From Unio delphinus (taxonomy: Eukaryota > Mollusca > Bivalvia > Unionida > Unionidae): a stretch of 64,000 nucleotides of DNA. Shown here one piece after another: positions 46,650-59,384 of the stretch (its first letter is position 1; each line of letters starts with the position of its first letter). The notes beneath the pieces were generated by a model. It was not told the origin of the DNA, searched no databases, and saw nothing but the letters and a program-made list of their open reading frames with translations. The position numbers were made by a program, and so were the translations under genes. The DNA lies in the NCBI GenBank assembly GCA_029339505.1, contig JAQISU010000156.1:699001-763000 (forward strand). The letters run 5' to 3'.

Positions 46650-48760
46650 TCGGAAAGTTATAACCAACTGTTTTCACTATTGGAGCTTATAAAGGCTTTA
46701 GACAAGGCTCATTCACTGGGCTTGACGAAATACATTACCATTTCTTGAAACACCTCCCAGAACCATCACTAATATCTCTTTTGAAAATCTTTAATGATTT
46801 ATGGATTGCTGGTAATGTAACTAAAACTTGGAAATAAGCACCCGTAATAACAGTTCCCAAATCAGGTAAAGATAGCGGAGATTCAAACAACTATCGACCC
46901 ATTGCACTGACAAGATATGTGCGTGCAAATCAATGGAACGAATGATTACTTCTCGGCTTGTATGGTACTTATAAACATCAATTTTATATCTCCTTTTCAA
47001 ACTGGCTACCGTTATGGTCTTAGATCCAACGATCATCTGGTTCGATTGAAAACATGTATTCGCGACGCATTTATCAAGAACGAACATTTAGTAGCGGTTT
47101 CTTTACTTTGATCTAGAAAAGGCATTTTCCTTCTGCCCTCTTTCATATGCAACTTTCTCTTATAGCATTCAATGTACGAGTTGGTTCAACCTTCTCAGAT
47201 TTGCGCGAGCAAGAGATGGGTGTGTCCCAGGGCATTATTTTATGTGGGACGCTTTTTAAAATCAACATCAATAGCATCAACAAATGTTTAGCTCCTGGTG
47301 TGGACTGCTCATTATACATTGATGATTTTCTAATGTGTCATTGATTAAATCGTATGCATACAATCAAAAGACAACAAAACAAAATATCAACAAGATTCAA
47401 AATTGGACAAGTAGTAACGGTTTCAAATTCTCAGAATCGAAAACGGTATGTATACATTTCTGTAAATTGCCAGGTCATCATGTAGAACCGCAACCCGCGC
47501 TGGACGGAACACCTATTCCAGTGTTGTGGAAACACAGTTGTTGGGTATTATCTTGGACAGAAAACTAAATTTTATTCCTCACATCAAGATCTTGAAAACT
47601 AAATGCTTGCCATCTTTACATATACTTAAAGTAGTAGCGAACACTGACTGGGTTTAAAAGGTCATCCTCAATTTATATAGAGAATTTATAAGCTACAATC
47701 TAGACAATAGATGCGTTGTTTGTGGTTCAGCTAGGAAGTCATATTTGAAGATGCTAAATGAAGAAGTGTCCCTCAAGCAGCATTTAAGACATCTCCATGT
47801 GAAAGCGAACGAACCACCTTTATCACTGTAGAACAATGATTTATGCACAGTATGCTCTCAAACTAAGATCAAACCCTCTGAACCCATTATTTCTGCTGTT
47901 TTGTAACACAAATACAAAACCTTGTACCAAAATAAGCCAAATTCCATACCTTAATTTGGCATCATAATATCATCCAGCCTTGACAGTCTCCGAAAGACCT
48001 CACTGGCTCCTTAAACAACCAAAGTACTTTTTACATTACACGATGAGCATAAATCTACGACAAACCCTTCCATTTTCCAGAACTTTTATAATGGACTCCT
48101 CATCGAATTTAGAAACGACACTAGAATTTATACTGACAAATCAAAGGTTGAGGAAAAGGCTGCTGCAACCTTCGTTAGTGGCAAACACACGCAAATGTTT
48201 GTTACCAAATCGTACATCAATCTTTTTCAGCCGAAATTAGAACAAAATATCGAAAACAACCCTTTTAAATACCATTTTCTACTGTGACTCGCTCTCAGTA
48301 CTTCAGTCACTAAACAATAGAAAACTGGAGAACCCATTATTAACCAATCTCCTCGTCAAAAATACTGAGTTGATTACCTCCTACAATATAGTATACTGTC
48401 GGTTATCTATACATATTGGTATTAAAGGTTTTGAAAATGCAGATCGCGCTCCTAAAATGGACCTATCGCAAGAACCATCTGATTTTAAAATACCATATAC
48501 TGATTTAGACCTCGTATTTAAGAGTCTTTGTGCCAAAAGTGGCAGTCATCGTGAAATAATGCAGTGAATAACAAACATCACTCATCAGGCCAACCCTAGG
48601 AGAATGGACCATCCGTAGGGATGAGGTAGTCAGTGCAAGAGTTCGAATTGGTCGTACGTATGTAACCCATTTCCACATGCTAATTGGTGAAGATCCACCC
48701 GAGTGAATTACTTGCACTGTTAAGCTCTTCATGACTGACTATCTTGACCTGCAGCCTGTG
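46650..48760 (+). pseudogene. LINE copy B reverse transcriptase and RNase H, broken
   Basis: RT blocks are SNNYRPIALTRYV (about 46890), TGYRYGLRSNDHLVRLKTCI (46998), EMGVSQGIILCGTLFKININ (47214) and CSLYIDDFLMCH (47310-47344), where YIDD is the catalytic box. Next come KIQNWTSSNGFKFSESKT and the thumb. RNase H is eroded (LEFILTNQRLRKRLLQPSLV, DSLSVLQSL near 48290). The C-terminal region reads on towards 48760 in pieces. At 47125 a deletion has removed RT block A (after the DLEKAF-like position). Confidence 0.78.
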
Positions 48761-49039
48761 CGTGATAAATATTACAATGTTAATAACCTGAAGATAGTTT
48801 TTGATACAGTAAGCATCACTTGTATTATGGAATTCCGGAAGGAAGTTAAACTTTATCATAAACTGTACCTTTTATGGCATGACCTAGAACACGTTTATAT
48901 AATGTAAATACCGTCTCTTACTTTCAGCATCTTTTCATCGGTCTTCATAAACATACACCATTTTCTTCCCCCGCTGATTGGGAAGCATTATTAACATCTT
49001 ACCGTTTTACAATAATTAATAGATCCGTTTCATGATATG

Positions 49040-50100
49040 TAGCATTTATGGTGTTGTATGTACCACAGTCACCACCGCCCAAGCAGTTATCTTCATGGAC
49101 GTCGGAAGGGCAAATAAGCGAAGCAAGAATGATGTCGCCCTTTTGTGAATAGACTTCTTGGACGGAGCCAAAACATCGTATTTTCCAGGTTTAGAAAATT
49201 GTTTCCATCTTGCAGATGTAAGGACTATGAAGTGTAATTTTGTAGGGCATCGCACGCATGTGTGCTCCATGTGCATACTTTGAATCTTGGACAATCTTTG
49301 TTAGTTTAGCACTTCTGGAGGAGCATCGTTTGTCAGAACAAAAGAGAGGGCATCCCAGTAATTGTTCATCGGAATGCGCGCAACGGATGCCTTGAAAAAC
49401 ATGTCCACAACAGTCTTGTTGACCATGCCGATCTACAACAGCTTCAAGTAACAGCTCGGGGGCAGTCGGCGAAGTATTTCTGGCTGATTTGAAGGCCCTT
49501 TTGAGTGCTGAGCTTAGCACGTACCCCTTCAAAAGGCGTATCTTGTCCTTCCAGCTTTCCATTTGTGCAAATGATTTGACACGAAATTGACAAGTACTTT
49601 GACATGCCGCCAAGATGCATAAACAGTTTACCGGACCTGTTCTAATCTGATCCACAATGATAAAGTCTGTGATGGCATGGGCAGTCGCCTGATCCGAAAT
49701 GGGACGAAACTCAAGCTAGTCCCTGCGGATGATGCATCTTGCGGAGTACACATTATACGTGTAGTTGGATTCGATCCTGTAAACTAGAACACACACGTTG
49801 GAGTTGTCGCAGTAAACTTTCTCGATGTGAGCATCTATTTGTACCAGTTACACCATGTCAGTATTATTGTGCATTCCTCCGCAGAAGAGTGCAGTTCTTC
49901 TGTCCATCCAGCATCGAGTCGTTGTAATGAATTGTTTGCATTTTCTTTTGGCAGTCCGGTTGTCACAGCTCGGGACCTTATAGATAAACGATATTGGATC
50001 TTTGTCAAAGCATGGTTCATAGACTGCAGCCTGTTATACCTACTTGTCCTGATTTATCACAGCATGCAATAGCACATTTGGTCTCCGGCACCTGGCGTAA
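49040..50100 (-). pseudogene. Unrecognised coding-like stretch
   Basis: GC content is higher than around it and several long minus-strand open stretches occur: 49655-49191 (154 codons; with FRVKSFAQMESWKDKIRLLK, KLTKIVQDSKYAHGAHMRAM) and 49294-49046. The composition and the Cys-containing CGHVFQGIRC and LGCPLFCSDKRC segments suggest an old protein gene, perhaps of another mobile element. I cannot name the family. Confidence 0.35.
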
Positions 50101-50361
50101 TGTCACACAGCTTGTTCTATTTTATCATACGCTTCAGGTTGGTTAGCAACCCCTGTGTCTTCTCGCTAGCAAAACAAGATGCTAAGTAGGGCTCTGACCA
50201 GTTCGGGCCGTAGCGTCATATAATGTGCAACGGATTTGATGGGTTTGTTTTAAGGGCACAATTTTCACAAGGCATTATGGATAGTGTGAGCATGGGACGA
50301 TACATGGTATAGGTGGTGTGTGAGAATATGTTTGAGATTTCATCATTGCTTGAACTCAGTG

Positions 50362-50472
50362 TATGTATGTATGTATGTATGTATGTATGTATGTATGTAT
50401 GTATGTATGTATGTATGTATGTATGTATGTGTGTGTTTGTGTGTGTGCATGCGTGCGTGCGTGTGTATGGAT

Positions 50473-50541
<69 letters not shown>

Positions 50542-50568
50542 TGTATGTATGTATGTATGTATGTATGT
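50362..50568. repeat. Compound microsatellite (GTAT)n - (TA)n - (GTAT)n
   Basis: About 17 TATG units (50362-50430), a GT-rich link, (TA)n at about 50474-50513 and a second TATG run of about 13 units to 50568. Long open frames across it are artefacts. Confidence 0.97.
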
Positions 50569-50649
50569 TTTCAGTTCATTCTTAAAAACCCTTTACCTTC
50601 ATTTATACTTAACGTTTTCCAAATTCAAAATGTGTACGAGACAATAGAA

Positions 50650-52479
50650 AGTTATGCGGCTTAAGTTTTCAAACTCGTACAGTTACTCCACTTCACATGT
50701 GTAACGATGAATATTTATATCGATATTTGCATGCAGCCTGATCATAAATCTTCATAAAACCCAACAAATTCTCTAGTTAGAAAACAAACAAGCAATGGAC
50801 TGTTATTATATACTATTAAATGTTCATTGCGATTTTAAAAGTAGAGAATACATTAAAGTTAAATGCGAAGAGGAAAGACATTCGACAATATCCCAATTAA
50901 AATCCTTCACTTCTGGAAGTATAATTGTGTTTTATTTGGTAGCTGCCAAGCCATTACTTCTCGCATCCTAATACATATTCTTAATGTCAGCGCTGCTTAT
51001 GCTATGTCGCCTCGATTCACTTCGGACGAACGAACAAAAGCGCACCTATATATCAAATGTGACGTCACGAGTCGATCTCTTCTAACTGGAAATTTAAACA
51101 AGGAGAAGATAAGTGCGATGTTCGATATATTATCTGTCTATGCATAACAAGTAGCATCGGTCCATTTCAGTGTCAATCATTTGCCTAGAACAGATACACA
51201 CTTAGCCTCTTGTCGAAACATTTTTTGTCCTTGTGTTGTATAAGTGTTTGTCTGTGTTTGTTCATCCTCGTGTATACTTTTGTCCTCATAAACCCAATGA
51301 GCACAATTAACATAGTAAATGCCCATACTTACTAAATTATCGCGCATTGAGGACTCGAACACTGTTACTAATTCTCACCCGACTGATGTCAGCCACTTGT
51401 AACACTGTTAATATTTGACCACATGAACTCTTTTGACCTTTTAAATACGTTTGACCCTCAAGGACCATTCTATGGACTGATATAACATAGGATTTCCCTT
51501 ATGACCCCACGTGTCCCTCGCACTTTTACCCAGGAAATATCATTGACTCGCAAAGGTCATATATCACTACTCATCTTAAATAATATAACGTTCTTGGACT
51601 GTTTTTAAAATACATATACAATTTTGATGTTAGAAGTTGACGTAGAAAGATAATGAAGATGACGAAAGCACTATTACCTTTTATTTAAAAATGTTAATTT
51701 TAAATATACATCACTCCATTACACTTGAAGCGTACATACACAGATTATACGACACGATCAAGAAATTGTTAAAAATATTTTCTGAATTAGCATATCTTAT
51801 CTGCACATCATATTAAATGGTTTTCTTTATGAAAGCATTTTTGACAATGCGATATATTGAACTGGAAATGAAAAAAAAAAAGCTTAGTCATTAGTTACAA
51901 ACATATCTCTTATCAAAATGATTCTGATCCATAATACAGATAAGGCCAACCACTATATGAAGATATACGCAAAATGAAACTGGTGACAACTAGGAACATA
52001 ATATGTTTTATTTAAATCTACATTGTCAAACAGTTCAAAGTCGCATTAAATTTAACCCAATGAGGGAGACACCTCCCATGATTTATAATCCATGTTTATC
52101 ATAGGCAATTCTCCTCAAAGTGGTAGTCTTTATTATCAAAGCAAAGACACTGTAACATTTATAAAAACAATCCAAGTACACCCAACTGAAAACCTATATT
52201 ACACGCATATTTTTTGCATTCTTAATTGTGGATCTAGAGAAGATAAAATCAAAGATGAAATTGAAACGAAATAAAATATTTATACATTGAATTAAAATGT
52301 AGTCATCACTTATTATTTATTTTCTAGTTTTGTGTTATAGATTTTATAAGTTATGTAAATGTCAGTACAATTTGCAATACATCGATCAAATTAACTATTT
52401 TGATAAAGAAATTGAACAATATTAGTGTCCGTATAAGATAAATTGCTACAAGATATGAAATTTCAATGTTTTAAACTGT
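50650..52479. other. Non-coding interval
   Basis: No gene or repeat family recognised. Confidence 0.4.
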
Positions 52480-54245
52480 AAAAACTGTATGATATTTCAT
52501 TGTATTATACTGCCTAAACGGTATGATATTTCATTTTTATTGAACTTTGCAAACTGTATCATATTTCATTTTTATTAAACTTTGCAAACTGTATAATATT
52601 TCATTTTATTAAAGTGTCCAAACTATATTATATTTCATTGTATGAAACTGTCCAATCAATATATTATATTGTATGAAACTATTCAATCAATATATTTTAT
52701 GGTATGAAACTGTCCAATCAATATGATATTTCATTGTATGAAACTGTCCAATCACTATATTTCATTGTATGAAACTGTCCAATCAATATATTATATTGTA
52801 TGAAACTGTCCAATCAATATATTTCATTGTATGAAACTGTCCAATCAATATATTTTATTATATGAAACTGTCCAATCAATATGATGTTTCATTGTATGAA
52901 ACTGTCCAATCAATATACTTTATTGTATGAAACTGTCCAATCAATATATTTTATTGTATGAAACTGTCCAATCAATATATTATATTGTATGAAACTATTC
53001 AATCAATATATTTATGGTATGAAACTGTCCAATCAATATATTTTATTGTATGAAACTGTCCAATCAATATATTATATTGTATAAAACTGTCCAATCAATA
53101 TGATATTTCACTGTATGAAACTGTCCAATCAATATGATATTTCATTGTATGAAACTGTCCAATCAATATATTTTATTATATGAAACTGTCCAATCAATAT
53201 GATATTTCATTGTATGAAACTGTCCAATCAATATGATATTTCATTGTATGAAACTGTCCAATCAATATATTTTATTGTATTACACTGTCCAATCAATATA
53301 TTTTATTGTATTACACTGTCCAAACTGTGTGATATTTCATTGTATTAAACTGTTCAAACTAAATCATATTTCATTTTATTAAAGTGTCCGAACTGTATTA
53401 TATTTCATTGTATTATACTGTCCAATTTGTACGATATTTCATTGTATTAAAGTGTCCGAACTGTATTATGTTTCATTGTATCAAACTGTCCGAATTATAT
53501 TATATTTCATTGTATTATACCGTCCAAACTGTACGATATTTCATTGTATTAAAGTGTCCAATCAAGATGATATTTCATTTGTATTAAACTGTTCAAACTA
53601 TATGATATTTCATTTTATTAAAGTGTCCGAACTGTATTACATTTCATTGTATTAAAGTGTCCGAACTGTATGATATTTGATTGTATTAAAGTGTCAGAAC
53701 TGTATGATATTTCATTTGATCAAACTGTCCAAATTATATTATGTTTCATTGTATTATACCGTCCAAACTGTACGATATTTCATTGTATTAAAGTGTCCAA
53801 TCAAGATGATATTTCATTTGTATTAAACTGTTCAAACTATATCATATTTCATTTTATTAAAGTGTCCGAACTGTATTACATTACATTGTATTAAAGTGTC
53901 CGAACTGTATGATATTTGATTGTATTAAAGTGTCCGAACTGAATGATATTTCATTTTATCAAACTGTCCAAATTATATTATGTTTCATTGTATTATACCG
54001 TCCAAACTGTACGATATTTCATTGTATTAAAGTGTCCAATCAAGATGATATTTCATTTGTATTAAACTGGTCAAACTATATCATATTTCATTTTATTAAA
54101 GTGTCCGAACTATATCATATTTCATTTTATTAAAGTGTCCGAACTATATCATATTTCATTTTATTAAAGTATCCGAACTGTATATTTCATTTTATCAAAC
54201 TGTCCAAGTTATATTATATTTCATTGTATTAAACTGTCCAAACTA
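52480..54245. repeat. 1.8-kb tandem array, 31-34-bp units with a 239-bp higher-order repeat
   Basis: The left part (to about 53300) is built of a 31-bp unit with ATGAAACTGTCCAATCAATA. The right part is built of related 33-34-bp units with GTATTAAAGTGTCCGAACTG and GATATTTCATT. In the right part, groups of seven units repeat as a block: the marker ATACCGTCCAAACTGTACG recurs near 53519, 53758 and 53997, exactly 239 bp apart. This is a small higher-order-repeat satellite. Confidence 0.95.
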
Positions 54246-56307
54246 TGAACATCATCTATGTAACACCTTAGACGTATTTCAAAATTGCATATTCACTGGC
54301 TCATATCAATTATCAAAATGAAATAATTGCCGCATAATTTCCAGTTATGTACAGATACCACGTGACACGCGAAAAACGGGGCTATGGCAATGTGATACAA
54401 ACTTGAACATCATGTTATACATCTTCTTACCGTGGTATCAAAAATTTGTTTATTTACTGAACCAAGACTTGTTTAATTAATGGGCTGCTTAATTAAATAA
54501 AATCACTGTTTCTTTTCTTAAATAATTATAACATTTTATTTACATGCAGCAGAATAATGATCTTTTTTATATTGATAAAAAGGAGCATTATGGACAATGG
54601 CTGGGAATACCGGTTAAGTGAGTTGGAAATGTACCGTTTGAGTTCTCCCTTTCAACAAAATGAAAACAGTTTATATACAGCTACATTCAATTGACATATA
54701 CAGAATTATTTGTAATTGAGCTAAAAGGTCAAAGACAGGAAATAGCATTGCCAATTTCGTAGCAACAGTTACGTATTAGTACCTGCCAGGATAACGGTTA
54801 TAAAAATATGATAAAGTAGATTCAAGTAAAAGAACATGATGAAATAGAGACCATCCAAAGACAAGTTGTGCCATGTGGACAAAAGTGTCATTAAATAAAA
54901 TTGTATGCGAATAGTTATTAAGAAATACGGTATTGATGGCATTATTCTGATTTAGATTGGAGTGTTAACATTTTGGCGTTTGAATAAGTTAATCCTGATT
55001 GGCTGTGTATATTCGTGTATATTGTAAAAACAGCATACACATTTATTTATTATGAATATGTTCTGATTCAGTGGTTTGTATGTAATTGAATCATGTATGT
55101 TAGGGATGTAATTTATTAGTATGTAACTAATTTGTGTAATTTGTGACATCTCTTAATTGAATACATCGTTCAGCTGGTCATTTACAGGCCACAGCTGGAT
55201 GTAATATTTAATCAAATGGGTATTATTTTGTAATGATTCCAAGCAGAAAGCTAGCAGCTAGCAGCTAAGGGAGGGAACACTAAGATTTTATGAGAATAAG
55301 GTATGTGTATGTATGCGTATCAGATATGTGTCTGTTTGTGTATCAGGTACGTGTCTGTGTGTGTGTATCAGGTATGTGTATGTGTGTGTACTAGGTTGGG
55401 AACTAAACACATTAGCTTAGTTATGTTGACTTACAATAAGATGATATCTATCGCAAAAGGTGTGTAAATATGATCCGATCAAATGATTAGAAAAACGTAA
55501 CAAATATATAGGCTGTGTAATATATATATCTGAAGGGACAAAATATCTCAATATATTTGCTACACAGTGGAAAAGGAGTGCAAAACACACCCAGTTAGGT
55601 TGATGACCCGGAGAGGCTGGAATGATAGAGAAGAAAATAATAAGGCAACACTGACCTGTCACACAAACAGTAACTTAAAAAGGACAGGAAGCAACATTGA
55701 TATGCTGACAAGCTTACATTTAGAGTTCGAGTATTCACTTGATTCGACGATGAAATTTGTTTTATCTGTATAACAGAATGGCTAATTATATTTCGTATAC
55801 ATTTTGTAATTATATTTCTAAGACAAAGTGTATCATTCAAATGTCATGTTCACTTTTATTTTGGAGATGTAAATGAGTTCACTGTTATGTTTCAAATACG
55901 AAAGCTCGTGTTGTTCTATTCTATATATTTGCTTCTATATTTGTTCTGATCTCGGTTGTACAGAAGCTCTAGTTACCATTTAATAGAATAGTATATGCAT
56001 ACAAGTCATTGAAAAAAGCAATTACTCACCGTGCAAAATTGTCCAGTACAGTTGCCTGGGTTGCTTGCATTCGTTAAGCATCCTAAAAAGGTGCATGTGT
56101 GTGCGATACATACATATATCATCTGTGAAAGAAATATATATATAAATTTATGTTAATATAATTTTATTTACTGAATTCAATATATTATAGAAACTGAGTT
56201 CAGTGTTTCGAAAACCAAATATAAAACTTTTTTTTCTAAAGCTGACCTAGTTCCCAATTCCTGACTTAATTTACGATATGCATTAAAAACCTTTTTTTTT
56301 AACAATT
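54246..56307. other. Non-coding interval
   Basis: No gene recognised. A GTGTATCAGGTATGTGT-type short repeat lies at about 55300-55395, and TAGCAGC is repeated at 55254-55268. Confidence 0.4.
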
Positions 56308-56868
56308 TAATACATCTCCATGTGAAAGACTTCTCGCAAAAGCGAATGAATGACCTTTATCACATCATATAGAAATGCTTTCTGCACAAGACGCTCTCAA
56401 GTTAAGATCAAACCCTGTGAACCCTGCATATTCGGCTGTTTTAACCCCAATACAAAACTTTATACAAAAACAAACCAAATGCTATACTTTCATTTCGCAT
56501 CAGAATATCATCCAACCTTGACAGTAACAAATTAATCTTTACACAATTCAGTAAACGTTTGTCTCCGAAACACCACCTTGGCTTCTTAAGCAACCAAAAC
56601 GTAAATTTCACGTTACACGATGGGTAAAATCTGAAATAAACTCTTCCATCTTCCAGAACTCTTATCATGAACTCCTCACCGAATTTAGAAATTGCTGTAG
56701 AATTTATGCTAATGGATCAAAGGATGAGTTCAAGGCTGCTGCAATCTTCATTAGTGGCAAACAAAGACCAAGAGATCGTTTGCCAAATTATGCATACATA
56801 TTTTCAGCCGAAATCAGAGCAATAGACCATGCTCTGAAATTTATTGAAAATGAATGTATTTTAAACTT
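56308..56868 (+). mobile_element. Fragment of the copy A/B LINE (end of RT region and RNase H)
   Basis: Matches copies A and B at the DNA level from CATCTCCATGTGAAAGACTT to ATTTATTGAAAATGAATGTA. RNase H landmarks are YANGSKDEFKAAAIFISGK and FSAEIRAIDHALKFIENE. Both ends are cut. The right break at about 56868 lies 78 bp from the stop of the Polinton protease, so it directly borders the right Polinton block. Confidence 0.82.
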
Positions 56869-56946
56869 TTTATATCACCTTTTGTAGACATTTCTGTGGT
56901 TGATTTCTTCAGCGCTGATAAAGATCTCCCCCAAATATCAATCATG

Positions 56947-57367
56947 TTATTTTATATAATCTCTCTCTAAAAAGTGATTACTAGTGTATTCATTTACGAC
57001 AACATGTGGTGGTTTTCCAGATGTTGAAATAGTGTCAAGGACATTTAATACTTCGTTGCCGCATATTGGTGGATCATTCATTTGTTGTGTTGGTAGCGTG
57101 GAATACCAAAGAGAGGTGTTTAAGCGGTTTATATAACACATAAATTCCTTCGGCGGCGCTAATCCATATGAATCGAAATAAACAATTGCACGTGAATCAA
57201 TCGCGTATGCAACCCAGTGAGTACCAGGTCCGGTGCTGTTATCGAGATTAATAATACCAGTTTCAACGCTGTTTGGTTGTGCCGGTAACTGATCTTTAAG
57301 AAAGACACCTCTGAAGTTTTTAATCGCAAGTTTTTTTTACAGCATCGAGTAAATCAAAATTTGACAT
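56947..57367 (-). pseudogene. Adenain-like cysteine protease of the right Polinton, frameshifted
   Basis: About 140 codons from ATG 57367 to the stop at 56947-56949. The fold family is adenovirus protease (C5), which cleaves capsid precursor proteins. Candidate active-site residues counted from the ATG are His about 50 (in GTHWVAY), Asp about 65 (in YFDSYGLAPP), Gln about 95 (in LPTQQMN) and Cys about 102 (in PPICGNEVL). The Gln-Cys spacing of seven matches adenain Q115/C122. The frame breaks at an A8 run (T8 at 57331-57338 on the plus strand) close to the N-terminus; everything after it is open. It is the most distal minus-strand gene, next to the LINE fragment. Confidence 0.85.
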
Positions 57368-57508
57368 TGGAGTCAAAGACTCTACAACCAAAGGTTCCCG
57401 AGTTAGTTAACCGTTCCTGGGATTCTCAGACCCTTTCCACTGTACCATGAATACGGGGTTCCTGGTAGTCTTAGACTCTTTCCCTTTTTTATACCCACTC
57501 CCAGTTGC
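57368..57508. other. Intergenic spacer with imperfect 45-bp repeat
   Basis: Between protease and membrane-protein gene. The phrase GTTCCTGG..TCT.AGAC.CTTTCC occurs twice (about 57413-57440 and 57458-57485). Confidence 0.4.
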
Positions 57509-57867
57509 TTACTTTAGTGCCATTCCTGTCGCCGTACCAACCGCTCCTAACACTGCCGCTGTAGCCATCGCTGGTGCCGCTGCCGCAATCAACGCTGTTA
57601 ATGCAGCTAACAATGGAAATATACCGCCGGTTTTTTTCATATTGGCAATTGCAGCTGCAGAGAGAGTGATCTCTGAATGCCTTTTTTATTATCAAACGCG
57701 TCATTGAAGTGTTTTATTTGACGAGTTGTCAGCGAAAATTTATTCGCCCCGCCAGTCATCTGGTTGGGTTTCAGTGTTATTGTAGTTCCGCATTTTTTAG
57801 CCGATTCCGATTGCAATTTTTGGAGTTGACCGGGAGTTAACGCAACACTAATATGACTGTATTTCAT
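57509..57867 (-). pseudogene. Small Polinton protein: basic repeat region plus hydrophobic tail, frameshifted
   Basis: The chosen start is ATG 57867 (MKYSHISVALTPGQLQKLQ), 48 bp after the capsid stop; an in-frame upstream start at 57915 is a TTG and less likely. The first half has two loosely repeated units ending TLKPNQMTGG and SLTTRQIKHF. At about 57650-57680 the frame changes, and the remainder, down to TAA at 57509-57511, is strongly hydrophobic and Ala-rich (IFPLLAALTALIAAAAPAMA then TAAVLGAVG). Proteins with this layout are common in Polintons and adintoviruses; they have been compared with the adenovirus core/membrane-active small proteins, but their role is not established. Confidence 0.65.
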
Positions 57868-57915
57868 TATACAATAACAGATTGATTCTAATGGAAAATG
57901 CCGAAGCATTTTCAA

Positions 57916-59344
57916 TTACATATTTTCCATTGGTGCATCTATCACTCTCATTCTTCCGCCAACACCTTCAAGAAGCATTGATTTGTTGCTGAGAATGACA
58001 GCAACCGCTCTGTAATTAACACCGCCAGGGTTTACACGAGCTTTAAAGTGTATATCAACGACAGATTGTCTTGTTAAATCAAGATGTTCAAACGAAAAGT
58101 AATAGATCGGATATAGATTTTTAAAATCATGCTCTGATATTTGCAGATCAGTATCAACATTTTGATCGCGTGCCATATATGTCAACAACCTGTGATACAC
58201 GTGTGCAATATTATTGTTGTAGTAATCAAGTTGTATCTCCTCTGATGGTTCCTGTTGGCCATTTATTCTCAGCGAGACTTCACTAACGCCTAATTTATCA
58301 AATATCATATGGCTGTGTGTTTGATTGTCTAATCGAGCTCTATTTTGTAGCGCAATACATATATGCCATGGGGCTGAAACACCTTGTTGCGCTGCCAAGT
58401 GCCATGTAAATGTACCATTAATATCAGAATCAATAGTATCTGTACTCACTGATAGCCAACTTATCAACGATTTTCCTCCTTGGTCCATAAATGATAGTAA
58501 TCGCCCCTCCGTGGTAATTGATGGAGTCAAAACTGGCATCCATAGCGATAGTTTTGATAAAATAACTTTACCGACAGCAAGACCAGCTTCATCACCACGC
58601 CAGATTGCATCATTATCAGTACCTTTTCGCACGAGTACTACTGTATGCTTTGCTCCATATATGACTTTTCGGACATTTCTGCAGAATCCAAATATATGTT
58701 GTAGTGGAATCGCGCATGAAAATCGTCGATGATCTCCTTGTAGCATTGATTTGCGTGTTGCATATCCTAAATTGTAATCGGGATTAGCGCTTCCGACAAT
58801 ATCAAACGCAGCTCCTGGTCTAGCTCTGCGTTCATAGGTATCGGGTTGGTCTGGTGCGGTATCTCGTGGTGTCCGTATTTTAATATACGGGGAGTGTTTA
58901 GGTTGATCAGTAATATCCTTAGCGAACATCATAGATGGACCTGCCTATCTTGTATAATCTTCGGAGTGTCTCGCTAACCCTATTATTGTTGTAGCAACAT
59001 CAACATCATTCTCAATGGTTTCAATTTCTTTTCCATCAATGAGATATCTAGCGCTAGTAAATAACGCCATGATCCCATTATTGACGAAACCAACTCGGAG
59101 AATTGAGTCGTTTGCGTATGGTGTATTAGCTACAACATCTGTTACAAGTTCTCCTTCTACTTCGATAAACGCTTCACACGGTAAAAAGTATTTACTAGTA
59201 TCATGAACTTGAAGTTCGATTCTTGATCGAAGATTTGGTTGTATTGCGTGAGAGGCATAAAATTGATAATCACGTACGCAATAAATCATCCTTGAGCACT
59301 GGGGTGTCCATATCAAACGCTGTATCAGGTGACCGTTTGAACAT
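57916..59344 (-). pseudogene. Polinton major capsid protein (double jelly-roll), two breaks
   Basis: About 476 codons from ATG 59344 to the stop at 57916-57918. Recognition rests on IPLQHIFGFCRNVRKVIYG and AKHTVVLVRK, a highly typical block of Polinton capsid proteins, together with the N-terminal RDYQFYASHAIQPNLRSRIE and DGKEIE segments. The protein would form hexon-like capsomers. There are two defects: a frameshift near 59275, about 24 codons from the start, and a single in-frame TAG at 58945-58947, after SEDYTR. The reading frame is identical on both sides of the TAG, so nothing else is lost there. The neighbours (protease, small protein and minor virion-like protein on the same strand) form a late-gene cluster. 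Confidence 0.9.
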
Positions 59345-59384
59345 TGTATTCTATATTCATTGATCTAAATCATCGTCGACGTCG

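Larger units (their letters stand above)
44600..49000 (+). mobile_element. LINE copy B: same Jockey-like family as copy A, more complete
   Basis: ORF1 remnant 44620-45235, ORF2 endonuclease 45405-46140, linker and RT 46140-47650, RNase H and C-terminus 47750-48760, and a 3' UTR to about 49000. It keeps the endonuclease that copy A has lost and has only one unit of the 78-bp segment. DNA similarity to copy A is obvious by eye over long stretches, for example the phrases around TAACAACAATTTCATTAACACC/CACCAAG and the RNase H. Many stops. No clear target duplication seen. Confidence 0.83.

Noticed and set aside
50313..50664. Open frames of 90-114 codons over the tetranucleotide repeat
   Set aside because: Purely microsatellite-encoded Met-Tyr-Val-Cys repeats.
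57447..58732. Plus-strand open frames at 57447-57707 and 58325-58732
   Set aside because: They are antisense to the small hydrophobic-tail protein and the capsid gene, whose minus-strand translations have clear family patterns.
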